NCBI RefSeq assembly: GCF_009827615.1
Contig: NZ_WTYU01000001.1
Location: 1,571,001-1,635,000, forward strand
Origin: Allopontixanthobacter confluentis
Lineage (GTDB): Bacteria; Pseudomonadota; Alphaproteobacteria; Sphingomonadales; Sphingomonadaceae
Length of the DNA: 64,000 bases
Direction of reading: 5' to 3'
In this document: piece by piece, positions 8,711-18,431 of the stretch
How positions within the stretch are numbered: the first letter of the stretch is position 1
Layout of the letters: every line of letters begins with the position of its first letter
Translations under genes and position numbers: made by a program
The notes under the pieces: generated by a model
What the model was told of the DNA's origin: nothing
Database searches by the model: none
The model's input: only the letters and a program-made list of their open reading frames with translations

Positions 8711-10167
8711 CAGCCCAGCTTCCACTCCCAGCCCAGCGGGTCGCCATCCATCACGTCGACGCCCCTGGCCGCCAGATCATCGCGGATTGCGTCAGAAGTA
8801 GCGAAGTCCTTGTCGGCGCGCGCCTGTTTGCGCCGGGTCAGAGCGTTATCAATCTCATTTTCGGAAAGCTGCGCAGCCTTGGGGCGCAAACGCAGGTCTT
8901 CACGCGTCACGTCAAAAATGCCGAGGCCCAGAACCGCATCCATGCGTTCCACCACGGCGCGCTTCTGGCCCGCGTCGATTTTCTTCGCGGCCAGCACTTC
9001 TTCCAACGCTGTCAGCGCAATCGGCGTATTGAGATCATCCGATATGGCTGCATCGAACTTTTCCAGTAGCGGATCCAGCTTGGGGTGGCTGGCGGCGTTT
9101 GCAGCCACATCCTTCAACCCGTCGGCCGCCATGATGATCCGTTTCAAACGCGTCAGCGCCGCACCAAGGCCGTCCCAGCTGAATTCAAGCTCGCTGCGGT
9201 AATGCGCCTGCAGGCACATCATGCGATATGCGTAGGGATGGTAACCCTTGTCGATCAGCAATTGCAGGCGCAAAAATTCACCCGCGCTTTTCGACATCTT
9301 GCCTGATCGGTCGACCAGAAAATTATTGTGCATCCAGATGTTGGCGCCGCTGGCATCCGAATGGCAGAACGCCTGATTCTGGGCGATTTCATTAGGGTGA
9401 TGAATTTCGCGGTGATCAATCCCGCCGGTGTGAATGTCGAACGGGAAACCAAGCAGCTTTTCGCCCATGACTGAACATTCCAGATGCCAGCCCGGCGCAC
9501 CTTTGCCCCACGGCGAATCCCATTCCATCTGGCGGATTTCGCCCGGCGGGGTCTTGCGCCAGATCGCGAAATCCGCCGCATGGCGCTTGCCCTCGACAGT
9601 ATCGATCCGGCCCTGAAGTTCTTTGGCGCCATCTTCGGTCGCAGCGCGCGCCAGCCTGCCGTAATTGGCCACGGTCGACGTATCGAAATAAAGCCCGCTA
9701 TCGAGTTCGTAGCAATGTTTGTCAGCAATGGACTTGGCAAACTGGATCATGTCTTCAACGTAATCCGTGGCGACCGACCATGTGGCCGGCTGGCGGATGT
9801 TCAGCGCCTTCACATCATCCCAATAGGCATGGGTATAATGTTTGGCGATCTGCCAGATATCCGCCTGTTTGCCCTGGCTTGCCTGTTCGGCCGCCATTTT
9901 TTCCAGCTTGTCCTCGCCTTCATCGGCATCATCGGTCAGGTGGCCCACATCGGTAATGTTGATGATATGGGTGAGCTTGTAACCCTTCCAGCTCAGCGTC
10001 CGCCCCAGAATATCCGCAAAGACGTAAGCGCGCATATTGCCGATATGCGGATAATTATAGACCGTCGGTCCGCAGGTATACACGCGCGCCTCGCCGGGAT
10101 GGACGGGCACGAATGTTTCGAGACTGCGGGTCAGGCTGTTGAACAGCTGTAGCGGGGCGTCATTCAT
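8710..10167 (-). CDS. cysS: Cysteinyl-tRNA synthetase
   Basis: A 485-residue class I aminoacyl-tRNA synthetase charging tRNA-Cys. The HIGH-like motif is in TVYNYPHIGNMRAYVF near residue 37, and KMSKS is in SGKMSKSAGEF near residue 269. The zinc ligands include Cys32 (TCGPTVYN) and the WHLECSVM segment. Length is normal. The stop codon overlaps the start of the RES-domain gene, so two unrelated functions are translated from the same message downstream of it. Confidence 0.97.
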   Translation of the reverse strand: MNDAPLQLFNSLTRSLETFVPVHPGEARVYTCGPTVYNYPHIGNMRAYVFADILGRTLSWKGYKLTHIINITDVGHLTDDADEGEDKLEKMAAEQASQGKQADIWQIAKHYTHAYWDDVKALNIRQPATWSVATDYVEDMIQFAKSIADKHCYELDSGLYFDTSTVANYGRLARAATEDGAKELQGRIDTVEGKRHAADFAIWRKTPPGEIRQMEWDSPWGKGAPGWHLECSVMGEKLLGFPFDIHTGGIDHREIHHPNEIAQNQAFCHSDASGANIWMHNNFLVDRSGKMSKSAGEFLRLQLLIDKGYHPYAYRMMCLQAHYRSELEFSWDGLGAALTRLKRIIMAADGLKDVAANAASHPKLDPLLEKFDAAISDDLNTPIALTALEEVLAAKKIDAGQKRAVVERMDAVLGLGIFDVTREDLRLRPKAAQLSENEIDNALTRRKQARADKDFATSDAIRDDLAARGVDVMDGDPLGWEWKLG

Positions 10168-10379
10168 GCTGCGCGCCTTGCACTCCGCCTGTGGGCGCGG
10201 TCAAGATTGCAATGGCCCCGGCTTGCCCATCCTTGCCGCTATTGCCCGGCATCGGCTGCCGCGCATTGCCGGGCCGGATTGTCCGGATCGCTGCAATCAC
10301 CATCGCTGATCAACAAATCCTCATTGCCTGCCCGTGCTGCCGATATTGCCAATGGTGGACACCTGCCGGATTGCGCCAG

Positions 10380-11063
10380 TCAGCCAGCGTCGGGGAAACC
10401 CTGCCAGCTGATGCCTTCGGACAGAGGTGCGCGGGCCACCTCAAACTGGTTTACCGCGACATCTTCATCACGGTAGCCAATGGCCATGCCGCAAAAGAAG
10501 ATATGATCGTCAGGAATATCGGCCACGGCGCGCACCTGCGCTGAATACATGGCCCATGCTTCCTGCGCGCAGCTGTCCAGCCCTTCTTCGCGCAGCAGCA
10601 GCATTACCGTTTGCAGCCACATGCCAATGTCCGACCATTGCGGCGGCCCCATATATTTCGGCGTGTGAACCAGCATCATCACCGGCGCACCAAAGGCGCG
10701 GAAATTGTTGGCGAACCACATCAGGCGGCCGGCCTTGTTCTCGCGGCTGATTTCCAGCGCGCGATACATATCTTCGCCCACGGCGCGGCGGCGCAACTCA
10801 TATTCGCCATCCAGCCCGCGCGGATAGATATCATATTCGGGCGAATGGGCGGCCCGGCCCTGCGGCATCACATCGGCGACTGCCTTGAACAGGTCCTGCA
10901 TCGGCTGGCCGGTCAGCATTATGGCGTGCCACGGCTGGGTATTGCCGCCTGACGGGCTGCGCTGCGCTTTTTCCAGCACGCGTTTCAGGACCGCCTGGTG
11001 TACCGGCTGATCGGTATAGGCACGCACGGAACGGCGCGTTGCCACAGCTTGCGTGACATTCAT
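10380..11063 (-). CDS. Nitroreductase-family FMN oxidoreductase
   Basis: A 227-residue nitroreductase-fold flavoprotein, probably a homodimer binding FMN and NAD(P)H. The N-terminal FMN-phosphate site [13 protein letters not shown] (residues 9-21) and [10 protein letters not shown] (37-46) are clear, as is the later AQEAWAMYS region. It lacks the BluB-type signature, so it is not the dimethylbenzimidazole synthase despite standing next to cobT. It overlaps cobT by 4 bp and is cotranslated with it. Physiological substrate unknown. Confidence 0.9.
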   Translation of the reverse strand: MNVTQAVATRRSVRAYTDQPVHQAVLKRVLEKAQRSPSGGNTQPWHAIMLTGQPMQDLFKAVADVMPQGRAAHSPEYDIYPRGLDGEYELRRRAVGEDMYRALEISRENKAGRLMWFANNFRAFGAPVMMLVHTPKYMGPPQWSDIGMWLQTVMLLLREEGLDSCAQEAWAMYSAQVRAVADIPDDHIFFCGMAIGYRDEDVAVNQFEVARAPLSEGISWQGFPDAG

Positions 11064-12886
11064 CGCCTGTCATCCACTTCAAACAGGCCAGCCAGCTGTT
11101 CGATGATGGTGCCGCCCAATTGTTCCACATCCATGATGGTGACAGCGCGTTTGTAATAGCGGGTCACATCATGGCCGATGCCGATGGCCACCAGCTGCAC
11201 CGGTGACAGTTTCTCGATCCAGTCAATCGTCTTGCGCAGATGGGTTTCCAGATAGCCTGCGCTGTTCACGCTGAGGGTGGAATCGTCCACCGGCGCACCA
11301 TCGGAAATCACCATCAAAATGCGCCGGTCCTCATGGCGGGCCAGCAGGCGGGAATGCGCCCATTGCAGGGCTTCCCCGTCGATATTTTCCTTCAGTAGCC
11401 CTTCGCGCATCATCAGGCCGAGATTGCGGCGCGCACGGCGCCATGGTTCATCCGCCTTTTTATAGATGATGTGGCGCAAATCGTTCAATCGGCCCGGATC
11501 GGCAGGCTTGCCTTCGGCCAGCCATGCCTCACGGCTTTGCCCGCCTTTCCACGCCCGCGTGGTAAAGCCGAGAATTTCCACCTTCACGCCGCACCGTTCC
11601 AGCGTGCGCGCCATGATATCCGCGCTGATGGCCGCAATCGAAATGGGCCGCCCGCGCATGGAACCGGAATTGTCGATCAGCAGGGTGACGATCGTGTCTT
11701 TGAACTCGACATCGCGTTCGACCTTGTAGCTCAGGGCATGGCCCGGCATCGTTACCACGCGGGCAAGGCGCGCCGCATCCAGAATGCCTTCTTCCTGGTC
11801 AAAATCCCAGCTGCGGTTCTGCTGCGCCATCAGGCGGCGCTGCAGGCGGTTGGCCAGCCGGGTAACGATGGATTGCAGGCCCGTCAGCTGGCTGTCGAGA
11901 TAGGCGCGCAGCCGGTCAAGTTCGTCCGTATCGCACAGTTCCGGTGCCTCGACCACTTCGTCGAACCGGTCGGTAAAAACCTTGTAATCGAAACTGTCGG
12001 GCAAGTCGGTCCACGGGCGGTTGGGGCGGACGGGCATCATGCCTTCCTCGCCTTCGTCACCCACTTCGCCGTCGGTCATTTCCTCGTCGGACGTCAGCTC
12101 GCTTTCACTGTCGCCCTCGTCATCACTTTCGGACGTTTCACCGGCCATTTCGGTCGCCTGCGGTTCGTTCTGGCCGGAATCGTCTTCGCCATCATCCTCG
12201 CTGTCGTCCTGGCCTTCCTCGTCCTCGCCGCCCTCATTATCGCTGCTGTCGCCGCCTTCTTCCTTGGTCAGTTCCAGATGGCGCAGCATATCCAGCGTCA
12301 GCGACTGAAAGGCATTCTGGTCATCCAGCGACAGGGCCAGCGCATCGAAATCGGCGCCGACCTTATTCTCGATCCAGCCGCGCACCATCTCGACCCCGGC
12401 AGCAGCACGGGCGGGTATGGGATGGCCGGTCAATTTCTCGCGCAGCATCAACGCCAGCGCTGATTGCAGCGGCACATCATCCGCATTTTGCGCCCGCGAG
12501 ATCGGGTCAGATGCGGTGCGCAATTCTACCGCCGCATCAAGATTATCCGCTATGCCACTGAAATTATTGGAACCCAATGCCTCGTATCGGGCCTGTTCCA
12601 CCACATCATAACAGGCGCGGGCCAGCGGCTCTGCCGGCGCATTACGGCTGTGCAGCGAAGCATTGTGGTGACGCAGTTTCAGCGCGAAACTATCCGCAAA
12701 ACCGCGCGCTTCGCGGGCCTGTTCGGGGGGCAGGTTGCGCCCCGGCAATGGCACGCGGAAGCTGGTGCCGCTGGCGGCCGGGCTGTCCGCACTCCACGCC
12801 ACTTCCACTTCTGCCTCGCGCGCAAGGGCACGGCTGGCACCGGTCAGTGCCTGCTTGAACCGGTCGAGAGGTGTTTCATCTGACAA
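11060..12886 (-). CDS. cobT: Cobaltochelatase subunit CobT
   Basis: A 608-residue subunit of the aerobic cobaltochelatase CobNST, which inserts Co2+ into hydrogenobyrinic acid a,c-diamide. The N-terminal domain is followed by a very acidic linker (about residues 208-281, mostly Asp/Glu/Ser/Gly) and a C-terminal von Willebrand A domain with the metal site DNSGSMRG (Asp405, Ser407, Ser409). This layout is the hallmark of CobT and parallels BchD of Mg-chelatase. CobS, its AAA+ partner, is not adjacent in this window; the neighbour upstream is a transaldolase. Confidence 0.9.
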   Translation of the reverse strand: MSDETPLDRFKQALTGASRALAREAEVEVAWSADSPAASGTSFRVPLPGRNLPPEQAREARGFADSFALKLRHHNASLHSRNAPAEPLARACYDVVEQARYEALGSNNFSGIADNLDAAVELRTASDPISRAQNADDVPLQSALALMLREKLTGHPIPARAAAGVEMVRGWIENKVGADFDALALSLDDQNAFQSLTLDMLRHLELTKEEGGDSSDNEGGEDEEGQDDSEDDGEDDSGQNEPQATEMAGETSESDDEGDSESELTSDEEMTDGEVGDEGEEGMMPVRPNRPWTDLPDSFDYKVFTDRFDEVVEAPELCDTDELDRLRAYLDSQLTGLQSIVTRLANRLQRRLMAQQNRSWDFDQEEGILDAARLARVVTMPGHALSYKVERDVEFKDTIVTLLIDNSGSMRGRPISIAAISADIMARTLERCGVKVEILGFTTRAWKGGQSREAWLAEGKPADPGRLNDLRHIIYKKADEPWRRARRNLGLMMREGLLKENIDGEALQWAHSRLLARHEDRRILMVISDGAPVDDSTLSVNSAGYLETHLRKTIDWIEKLSPVQLVAIGIGHDVTRYYKRAVTIMDVEQLGGTIIEQLAGLFEVDDRR

Positions 12887-12935
12887 GATTACGTGTCTTC
12901 ATGCCTGTTGCTGCGCGCTGATAATTGCCGGCGCC

Positions 12936-13592
12936 CTAGCGCAGGATGGTCTGGCCGGTCTTGGCCCAGTCCGCCATGAAACCTTCAATGCCCTTGTCCG
13001 TCAAGATGTGCTTGAACAGCGCCTTGATCACGGCTGGCGGCATGGTTGCCACGTCCGCGCCGATCTTTGCGCTTTGCAGCACATGGGTGGCGTGGCGAAT
13101 ACTGGCGACGAGGATCTGCGTGTCGAAATCATAATTGTCATAGATGAGGCGGATGTCTTCGATCAGTTCCATCCCGTCGAAGCCATTGTCATCATGCCGG
13201 CCCACGAACGGCGATACGAAAGTGGCCCCGGCCTTTGCAGCCAGCAGCGCCTGATTGGCAGAAAAGCACAGGGTGACATTGACCATCGTGCCATCAGTGG
13301 TCAGCGCCTTGCAGGTTTTCAGCCCGTCAATCGTCAGCGGCACCTTGATGCAGACATTGTCTGCGATCTTGCGCAGCACTTCGGCCTCTTTCATCATGGT
13401 GTCATGGTCCAGCGCGACCACTTCGGCGCTCACCGGACCATCGGTCAGCCCGCAGATCTCTTTGGTGACTTCCATGAAATCACGCCCTGATTTGGCAATC
13501 AGGCTGGGATTGGTCGTTACGCCGTCCAGCAGGCCAGTGGCGGCCATTTCCTTGATGTCATCAATATCGGCAGTGTCGACGAAGAATTTCAT
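12936..13592 (-). CDS. Transaldolase, short fructose-6-phosphate aldolase-like type
   Basis: A 218-residue TIM-barrel aldolase of the short TalC/MipB subfamily. It begins [16 protein letters not shown]. The loop [12 protein letters not shown] follows near residue 30, the probable Schiff-base lysine is in VCIKVPLT near residue 85, and [13 protein letters not shown] is near 130. It transfers dihydroxyacetone units in the pentose phosphate pathway, or acts as a fructose-6-phosphate aldolase; the short form does not settle which. The start at 13592 follows a GGAG site; an in-frame extension to 13625 has no family match. Confidence 0.92.
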   Translation of the reverse strand: MKFFVDTADIDDIKEMAATGLLDGVTTNPSLIAKSGRDFMEVTKEICGLTDGPVSAEVVALDHDTMMKEAEVLRKIADNVCIKVPLTIDGLKTCKALTTDGTMVNVTLCFSANQALLAAKAGATFVSPFVGRHDDNGFDGMELIEDIRLIYDNYDFDTQILVASIRHATHVLQSAKIGADVATMPPAVIKALFKHILTDKGIEGFMADWAKTGQTILR

Positions 13593-13692
13593 GCATGGCT
13601 CCGGAGGTAATAAGGGATTCGCCAACCGCTATATGCGGCCCGCGCGCCCTTCACCACCCCCGGAGCGGCAAGAATTACCGCGCGGGCTGAAA

Positions 13693-14403
13693 TTAGAACC
13701 CGGTGCCGAAAGTGCCAATAATCAGCGGATCATTGGTGCTGCGCGGATTGGCGCGAATGGCTGCTTCCTCGCGGCCGATTTCATTCCAGATCGTGTCGTT
13801 CACCCGTGCGCCAAAAGTGTTGGCCACTTGCGAGACGTTCACGCCAGTCAGAGCTGACAGGGCCTGGCCCACCAGCGGATCCTGCGCCACGCGCATCGCA
13901 TCCGCCAGTTCCGGCACCATGGCTTCCAGCAATTGGCCGCCCATTTCCTGGCGCAGGAAACTGGTAGCCGCAGTCGGCCCGCCGCGCACCAGATCGACCG
14001 CATTCTGGAACCCGATCACGCGCACCGCATCGGCCACGATGGGCGCGGCGCGGTAAGCGCCTTCGATGGCGATATCGGCAAAGGCCCCATTCAGCCGCGA
14101 CTTGAACAGGGACGAAGTCAGAATATTCGACAGGATATCGCCCCGCGTGCCCAACAGATTGGCCAGGCCAATCTGCGCCACTTGCTGGTCCCAGAAACCG
14201 CCATCTGCTGTCAGACGGGCAAAGGCCCGTTCGCTGGACAGGGTCAGCATCCGGCGGATAGCATCGGCAAGGCCGAAGCCGCCAATAGACGAACAGGCGG
14301 GCAGCGCCAACAGGCCGGTGGCGGAAAGGCCCACCATGAATGCGCGCCTGCCAACCGGGCGGGAGACTGCGTTTTGGGCTGCGGGGATCAATAATTCGGT
14401 CAT
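13693..14403 (-). CDS. DUF4197 lipoprotein
   Basis: A 236-residue exported protein. A twin-arginine pair precedes the hydrophobic stretch (GRRAFMVGLSATGLLALPAC), and LPAC is a lipobox, so export with lipidation at that cysteine (about residue 37) is likely. The mature part is helical and matches the DUF4197 pattern (GFGLADAIRRMLTLSSERAF near the start, TFGARVNDTIW near the end). Function unknown. The longer frame up to 14892 overlaps priA and is rejected. Divergent from priA. Confidence 0.8.
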   Translation of the reverse strand: MTELLIPAAQNAVSRPVGRRAFMVGLSATGLLALPACSSIGGFGLADAIRRMLTLSSERAFARLTADGGFWDQQVAQIGLANLLGTRGDILSNILTSSLFKSRLNGAFADIAIEGAYRAAPIVADAVRVIGFQNAVDLVRGGPTAATSFLRQEMGGQLLEAMVPELADAMRVAQDPLVGQALSALTGVNVSQVANTFGARVNDTIWNEIGREEAAIRANPRSTNDPLIIGTFGTGF

Positions 14404-14472
14404 TTCATAATTCCTTACCTTGCCGCTCCCACCAAGCGTCCTGCATAGAAGGGCCCTATTGGACCCCTGATC

Positions 14473-16638
14473 ATGAACCGCGCCCGACTTCTCATCTTCA
14501 ATGCCGCGCTCGGCCCGCTGGATTACCGCGTGCCCGATGGCATGGTGGTGGAACCCGGCTCGGTCGTCGTCGCGCCGCTTGGCCCCCGCCAGATCATCGG
14601 GATCGTGTGGGAAGCAGAACGGTTGCCGACAGAGCCGGTTCCGGAGCACAAACTGCGCCCGCTGATCGAAGTGCTGCCAGTTCCGCCCCTGCCAGCGCAG
14701 TTGCGGCGGCTGATCGAGTGGACAGCGGATTATTACTGCGCCCGGCTGGCATCGGTCGCGCGTATGGTGCTGGCATCGGGCGGGGCCTTGCGCGGACCAT
14801 CCAAAATGATCGAATACCGGCTGAGCGGGGCAGAGCCGGAACGCATGACCCCGCAGCGCGCAGTGGCGATGGATGCCCTGCAGAACGAACAATCCACCAT
14901 CCGCGAATTGGCAGACCTTGCCAGCGTGAGCGAAGGGGTGCTGCGCGGGCTGGTCAATCAGGGCGTGCTGGAACCTGTGGAAGTGGACATCGACCGCCCT
15001 TACCCCAAGGCGCAGCCCGATTTTGCCCAGCCGAAACTGAGCGCTGAGCAGACCGAAGTGGCAGACCGGTTTACCGCAGCTGTAAAAGCGGAAGAATTTG
15101 CGCCCTTCCTGCTCGACGGGGTGACAGGGTCAGGCAAGACGGAAACCTATTTCGAGCCGATGGCCGCCGCCCTGCGCATGGGCAAGCAAGTTCTGGTGCT
15201 GCTGCCGGAAATCGCGCTGACCGAAGCATTCCTGCGCCGCTTCGAAGACCGCTTCGGCGCCGCGCCCATCGTGTGGCATTCCAGCCTGAAATCCACCGAA
15301 CGCCGCCGCGCATGGCGGGCCATCGCCAGTGGCGATGCCCAGGTGGTGGTGGGCGCGCGATCGGCCCTGTTCCTGCCCTATCGGCGGCTGGGGTTGATCG
15401 TGGTGGATGAAGCGCATGAAGTCAGCTTCAAACAGGATGAAGGGGTGCGATACAATGCGCGAGACGTGGCCGTGATGCGCGGCCATTTCGAGAAAATTCC
15501 CGTCATTCTTGCCAGTGCCACGCCCGCGCTGGAAAGCCTGCAAATGGCGGACAGCGGCATTTACGAGAAAGTTGAACTGCCCAGCCGGTTTGGCGGGGCG
15601 ACCTTGCCCGATATCGGTATTGTCAATCTGACGGAGGAAAAGCCGGAACGGGGCCGCTGGCTGGCCCCCCGGCTGGTTGAACAAATGAAATTGCGGCTAG
15701 AACGGGGCGAACAATCGCTGCTGTTCCTCAACCGGCGCGGCTATGCCCCGCTGACCTTGTGCCGCAATTGCGGGTTCCGCTTTCAATGCCCCAATTGCAG
15801 CGCGTGGCTGGTCGAACACCGCCTGTCCCAGCGCCTGTCCTGCCACCATTGCGGGCATGAAACGCAGCCGCCTGCCACCTGCCCTGAATGCGGGGAGCCG
15901 GATTGCCTTGTCGCCTGCGGGCCGGGGGTGGAACGCATTGCGGATGAAGTGGCAGAAATCATGCCCGGCGCGCGAATTGCCGTGGTCACGTCCGATACGC
16001 TGAATTCGCCCGAAAAAGCCGCGGATTTCGTCGCCAAAGCAGAAGCAGGCGCGATTGATGTAATCGTGGGCACACAGCTGGTGACCAAGGGTTTCCATTT
16101 CCCTGAACTGACGTTGGTGGGCGTGGTCGATGCCGACCTTGGCCTGGAAGGCGGGGATTTGCGCGCGGCAGAGCGGACCTATCAGCAAGTGGCGCAGGTT
16201 GCCGGACGGGCCGGTCGCGGCGCCAAACCTGGAGAGGTTCTGATCCAGACGCGCCACCCCGAAGCGCCGGTTATTGCCGCGCTGGCAGCAGGTGACAGGG
16301 ATGCATTTTACGAAGCAGAAACAGAGGCCCGCCGCGATGCCGGTGCGCCGCCGTTCGGGCGCTGGGCCGCGATCATCATATCCTCCGAAGATGAAAACGA
16401 GGCCAAGGAAGCGGCCCGTGCCATTGGCGGCACCCGCCCCAACCTGCCCGATGTGGCCATATTGGGCCCGGCGCCCGCCCCCATGGCGCTGCTGCGCGGG
16501 CGATACCGTTACCGGCTGCTGATCAACGCCCGCCGTTCTGCCCAGTTGCAGGACATATTGCGCGACTGGCTGGGCGCACTGAAGTTCCCACAGGGTGTGC
16601 GCGTGGCAATTGATATCGACCCCTATTCCTTCGTCTGA
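14473..16638 (+). CDS. priA: Primosomal replication restart helicase PriA
   Basis: A 721-residue superfamily 2 3'-to-5' helicase that reloads DnaB at stalled forks. The N-terminal 3'-DNA-binding domain is followed by Walker A (GVTGSGKTE near residue 216), DEAH (VVDEAHE near 310) and a Cys-rich zinc insertion from about residue 430 (CRNCGFRFQCPNC, CHHCGHE and CPECGEPDC). The C-terminal helicase motifs are present (QLVTKGFHFP, QVAGRAGRG). Full length. It stands alone on the plus strand between minus-strand genes. Confidence 0.97.
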   Translation: MNRARLLIFNAALGPLDYRVPDGMVVEPGSVVVAPLGPRQIIGIVWEAERLPTEPVPEHKLRPLIEVLPVPPLPAQLRRLIEWTADYYCARLASVARMVLASGGALRGPSKMIEYRLSGAEPERMTPQRAVAMDALQNEQSTIRELADLASVSEGVLRGLVNQGVLEPVEVDIDRPYPKAQPDFAQPKLSAEQTEVADRFTAAVKAEEFAPFLLDGVTGSGKTETYFEPMAAALRMGKQVLVLLPEIALTEAFLRRFEDRFGAAPIVWHSSLKSTERRRAWRAIASGDAQVVVGARSALFLPYRRLGLIVVDEAHEVSFKQDEGVRYNARDVAVMRGHFEKIPVILASATPALESLQMADSGIYEKVELPSRFGGATLPDIGIVNLTEEKPERGRWLAPRLVEQMKLRLERGEQSLLFLNRRGYAPLTLCRNCGFRFQCPNCSAWLVEHRLSQRLSCHHCGHETQPPATCPECGEPDCLVACGPGVERIADEVAEIMPGARIAVVTSDTLNSPEKAADFVAKAEAGAIDVIVGTQLVTKGFHFPELTLVGVVDADLGLEGGDLRAAERTYQQVAQVAGRAGRGAKPGEVLIQTRHPEAPVIAALAAGDRDAFYEAETEARRDAGAPPFGRWAAIIISSEDENEAKEAARAIGGTRPNLPDVAILGPAPAPMALLRGRYRYRLLINARRSAQLQDILRDWLGALKFPQGVRVAIDIDPYSFV

Positions 16639-16756
16639 TGCGCATGGCTGGCACGTAGAGTGATTGGCCTGAGCTATTGCTCCACAGGACTGAACTGATA
16701 GGAAAACCGGTGCGCCCGAACATGTTGGGCGCAGCAATGATCAAGGAACACGCACC

Positions 16757-17395
16757 ATGCTTACAGTCCACCATCTTGGAATTTCGCAATCGGAACGGAT
16801 TGTCTGGCTGTGCGAGGAACTGGAGCTGGATTACGAATTCAAACGCTATGACCGGCGGGCCGACAACCGGCTGGCGCCTGACGAATATAAGGCACTGCAC
16901 CCGATGGGCATTGCCCCTGTCATTCAGGATGGCGATCTGGTGCTGGGGGAAAGCGGCGCCATTTGCGAATATATCGACCATGTACATGGGGCGGCGAAAT
17001 TATCGCCTGAGGTGGGGAGTGCGGATTATCCCGACCATCTGTTCTGGCTGCATTCTGCCAATGGCACGTTCATGACCAATGGCATGATGCAGTTGATGCT
17101 GAACATGGCAGAACCGCGTAACGACATGCCCGCCAGCTTTGTGGCGGACCGCACCAGAAAAGCGTGGGACATGGTCGAAGCGCGGCTGGGCGAAGCGGAA
17201 TTTTTCGGCGGCAGCCAGCTGACCACAGCCGACATCATGATGGTGTATTGCCTGACCACGGCGCGCATGTTCCGCGAAGCGCCGATTGATGCCTATCCCA
17301 ATGTGCAGGCATACCTCAAACGCATTGGCGAACGGCCTGCCTATCAGCGCGCATGGGCCAAATGCGAGCCGGGTGTTCCTCCCAAGCTGGATTAA
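16757..17395 (+). CDS. Glutathione S-transferase family protein
   Basis: A 212-residue GST-fold protein. The N-terminal thioredoxin-like domain (residues 1-78) has LGISQSERIVWLCEELELDYE, with Ser at the usual activating position, then MGIAPVIQDGDLVLGESGAICEYI, which binds the gamma-glutamyl moiety. The all-helical C-terminal domain has QLTTADIMMVYCL, the usual N-capping segment. Substrate unknown. It ends at a hairpin shared with the convergent CPBP gene. Confidence 0.9.
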   Translation: MLTVHHLGISQSERIVWLCEELELDYEFKRYDRRADNRLAPDEYKALHPMGIAPVIQDGDLVLGESGAICEYIDHVHGAAKLSPEVGSADYPDHLFWLHSANGTFMTNGMMQLMLNMAEPRNDMPASFVADRTRKAWDMVEARLGEAEFFGGSQLTTADIMMVYCLTTARMFREAPIDAYPNVQAYLKRIGERPAYQRAWAKCEPGVPPKLD

Positions 17396-17433
17396 TTGGC
17401 CAAGTTCGCTTGTCTGGCTAAATTGAATTGAAC

Positions 17434-17458
17434 CGCAGCGGGGGTAGTCCCCGCTGCG
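17434..17458. terminator. Bidirectional hairpin between GST and CPBP genes
   Basis: A 10-bp stem CGCAGCGGGG/CCCCGCTGCG with a 5-base loop lies between two convergent stop codons. It is GC-rich but has no T-tract, so termination efficiency is uncertain. Confidence 0.55.
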
Positions 17459-17459
17459 C

Positions 17460-18383
17460 TCATTCTGCGATTGCGGCCTGTTCCATTCGCGCAATCCGCC
17501 GGCGGGTCCACCATGGCTGCATGAAATTGCCTTCACGCCGGGCGCGCACCACCATCCAGATGCCGGCACCTGTGGCCACCACCAGCGCGATGACCGAGGC
17601 TTCCAGCCCGAAAGCGCCGCCGGTCAGAAGTTCCGGCCCCGCCAGCCGCGCTTCGACCATGCCTTGCCACGCATTGCCCGAAACCGGCACATCATAGATA
17701 AACCCCTGCGTCACGTTCCACCCCGCATGAATGCCGATTGCCAGCCACAGCGACCGGGTAAGCATATAGGCCCCGCCCAGCAGAATGCCCGCTTCCACGG
17801 CAATGGCCAGCGAGGAGAACAGCGTGGCATGCTGGTTGCCCATGTGCAGCAGGCCGAACACCAGCGAACTGACCGCCAGTGCGGCCCAGCTTCCGGCGAA
17901 TTCTTCCATCCAGCGAAACACTATGCCGCGCATCAGCAATTCTTCCATGAAGCCTGCCACCAGCCCTGCGCTCATCACGATTTCGACAAAATCGGTCCAG
18001 TTGCCCCATCCGGTGATGCGATAGACCCCCGCCAGCGTAGCGGCGCCGACCACTGTGGTGAAAATTGCAAAACCTGCACCAAGCCCAAGCGCAGTATCCC
18101 CCAATGCGCCCTTCCATGGCAAATCGTCATGCCTGCGTTCGCCCAGCCGCCTGATGATCAGCTTGTAAGCGGCAAAGGTCACAATCACGCTTGCCAGCCC
18201 GCGCACGACAAGGTTGAGATTGTCATCGTCGAACACTGGCAGCACGTTGAACAAGGCGCCCAGCCCTGCAATGCAGGCTGCCACCACCGCTATGGCAACC
18301 ACCATCGCGACCAGCGGAAATTCCCAAATTTTGCGCCACAGCGGGCGTGCAGGATCAGCCAGCGCAACAGGTTTTTCGGTCAT
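17460..18383 (-). CDS. CPBP-family intramembrane glutamic endopeptidase
   Basis: A 307-residue polytopic membrane protein of the CAAX protease/bacteriocin-processing (Abi) family. Hydrophobic helices run from about residue 22 onward. The catalytic glutamates are in GFMEELLMRG near residue 150, with the family histidine motifs VFGLLHMGN and GIHAGWNVTQG further on. The C-terminal tail is basic (RRRIARMEQ). In bacteria these proteases have varied and mostly unknown substrates. It is 49 bp downstream of ada on the same strand. Confidence 0.85.
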   Translation of the reverse strand: MTEKPVALADPARPLWRKIWEFPLVAMVVAIAVVAACIAGLGALFNVLPVFDDDNLNLVVRGLASVIVTFAAYKLIIRRLGERRHDDLPWKGALGDTALGLGAGFAIFTTVVGAATLAGVYRITGWGNWTDFVEIVMSAGLVAGFMEELLMRGIVFRWMEEFAGSWAALAVSSLVFGLLHMGNQHATLFSSLAIAVEAGILLGGAYMLTRSLWLAIGIHAGWNVTQGFIYDVPVSGNAWQGMVEARLAGPELLTGGAFGLEASVIALVVATGAGIWMVVRARREGNFMQPWWTRRRIARMEQAAIAE

Positions 18384-18431
18384 GCGTTTGCCCCGTTCAT
18401 GCAGGCCGCCGGAAGGTCAGCGGCAACTGCT

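Noticed and set aside
10168-10379. Intergenic stretch between cysS and the nitroreductase
   Set aside because: GC-rich with scattered short repeats, but no hairpin with a T-run, tRNA or coding frame that I could support.
15697-16737. Antisense frame of 346 codons over priA
   Set aside because: Overlaps the conserved zinc and helicase region of priA and has no family pattern.
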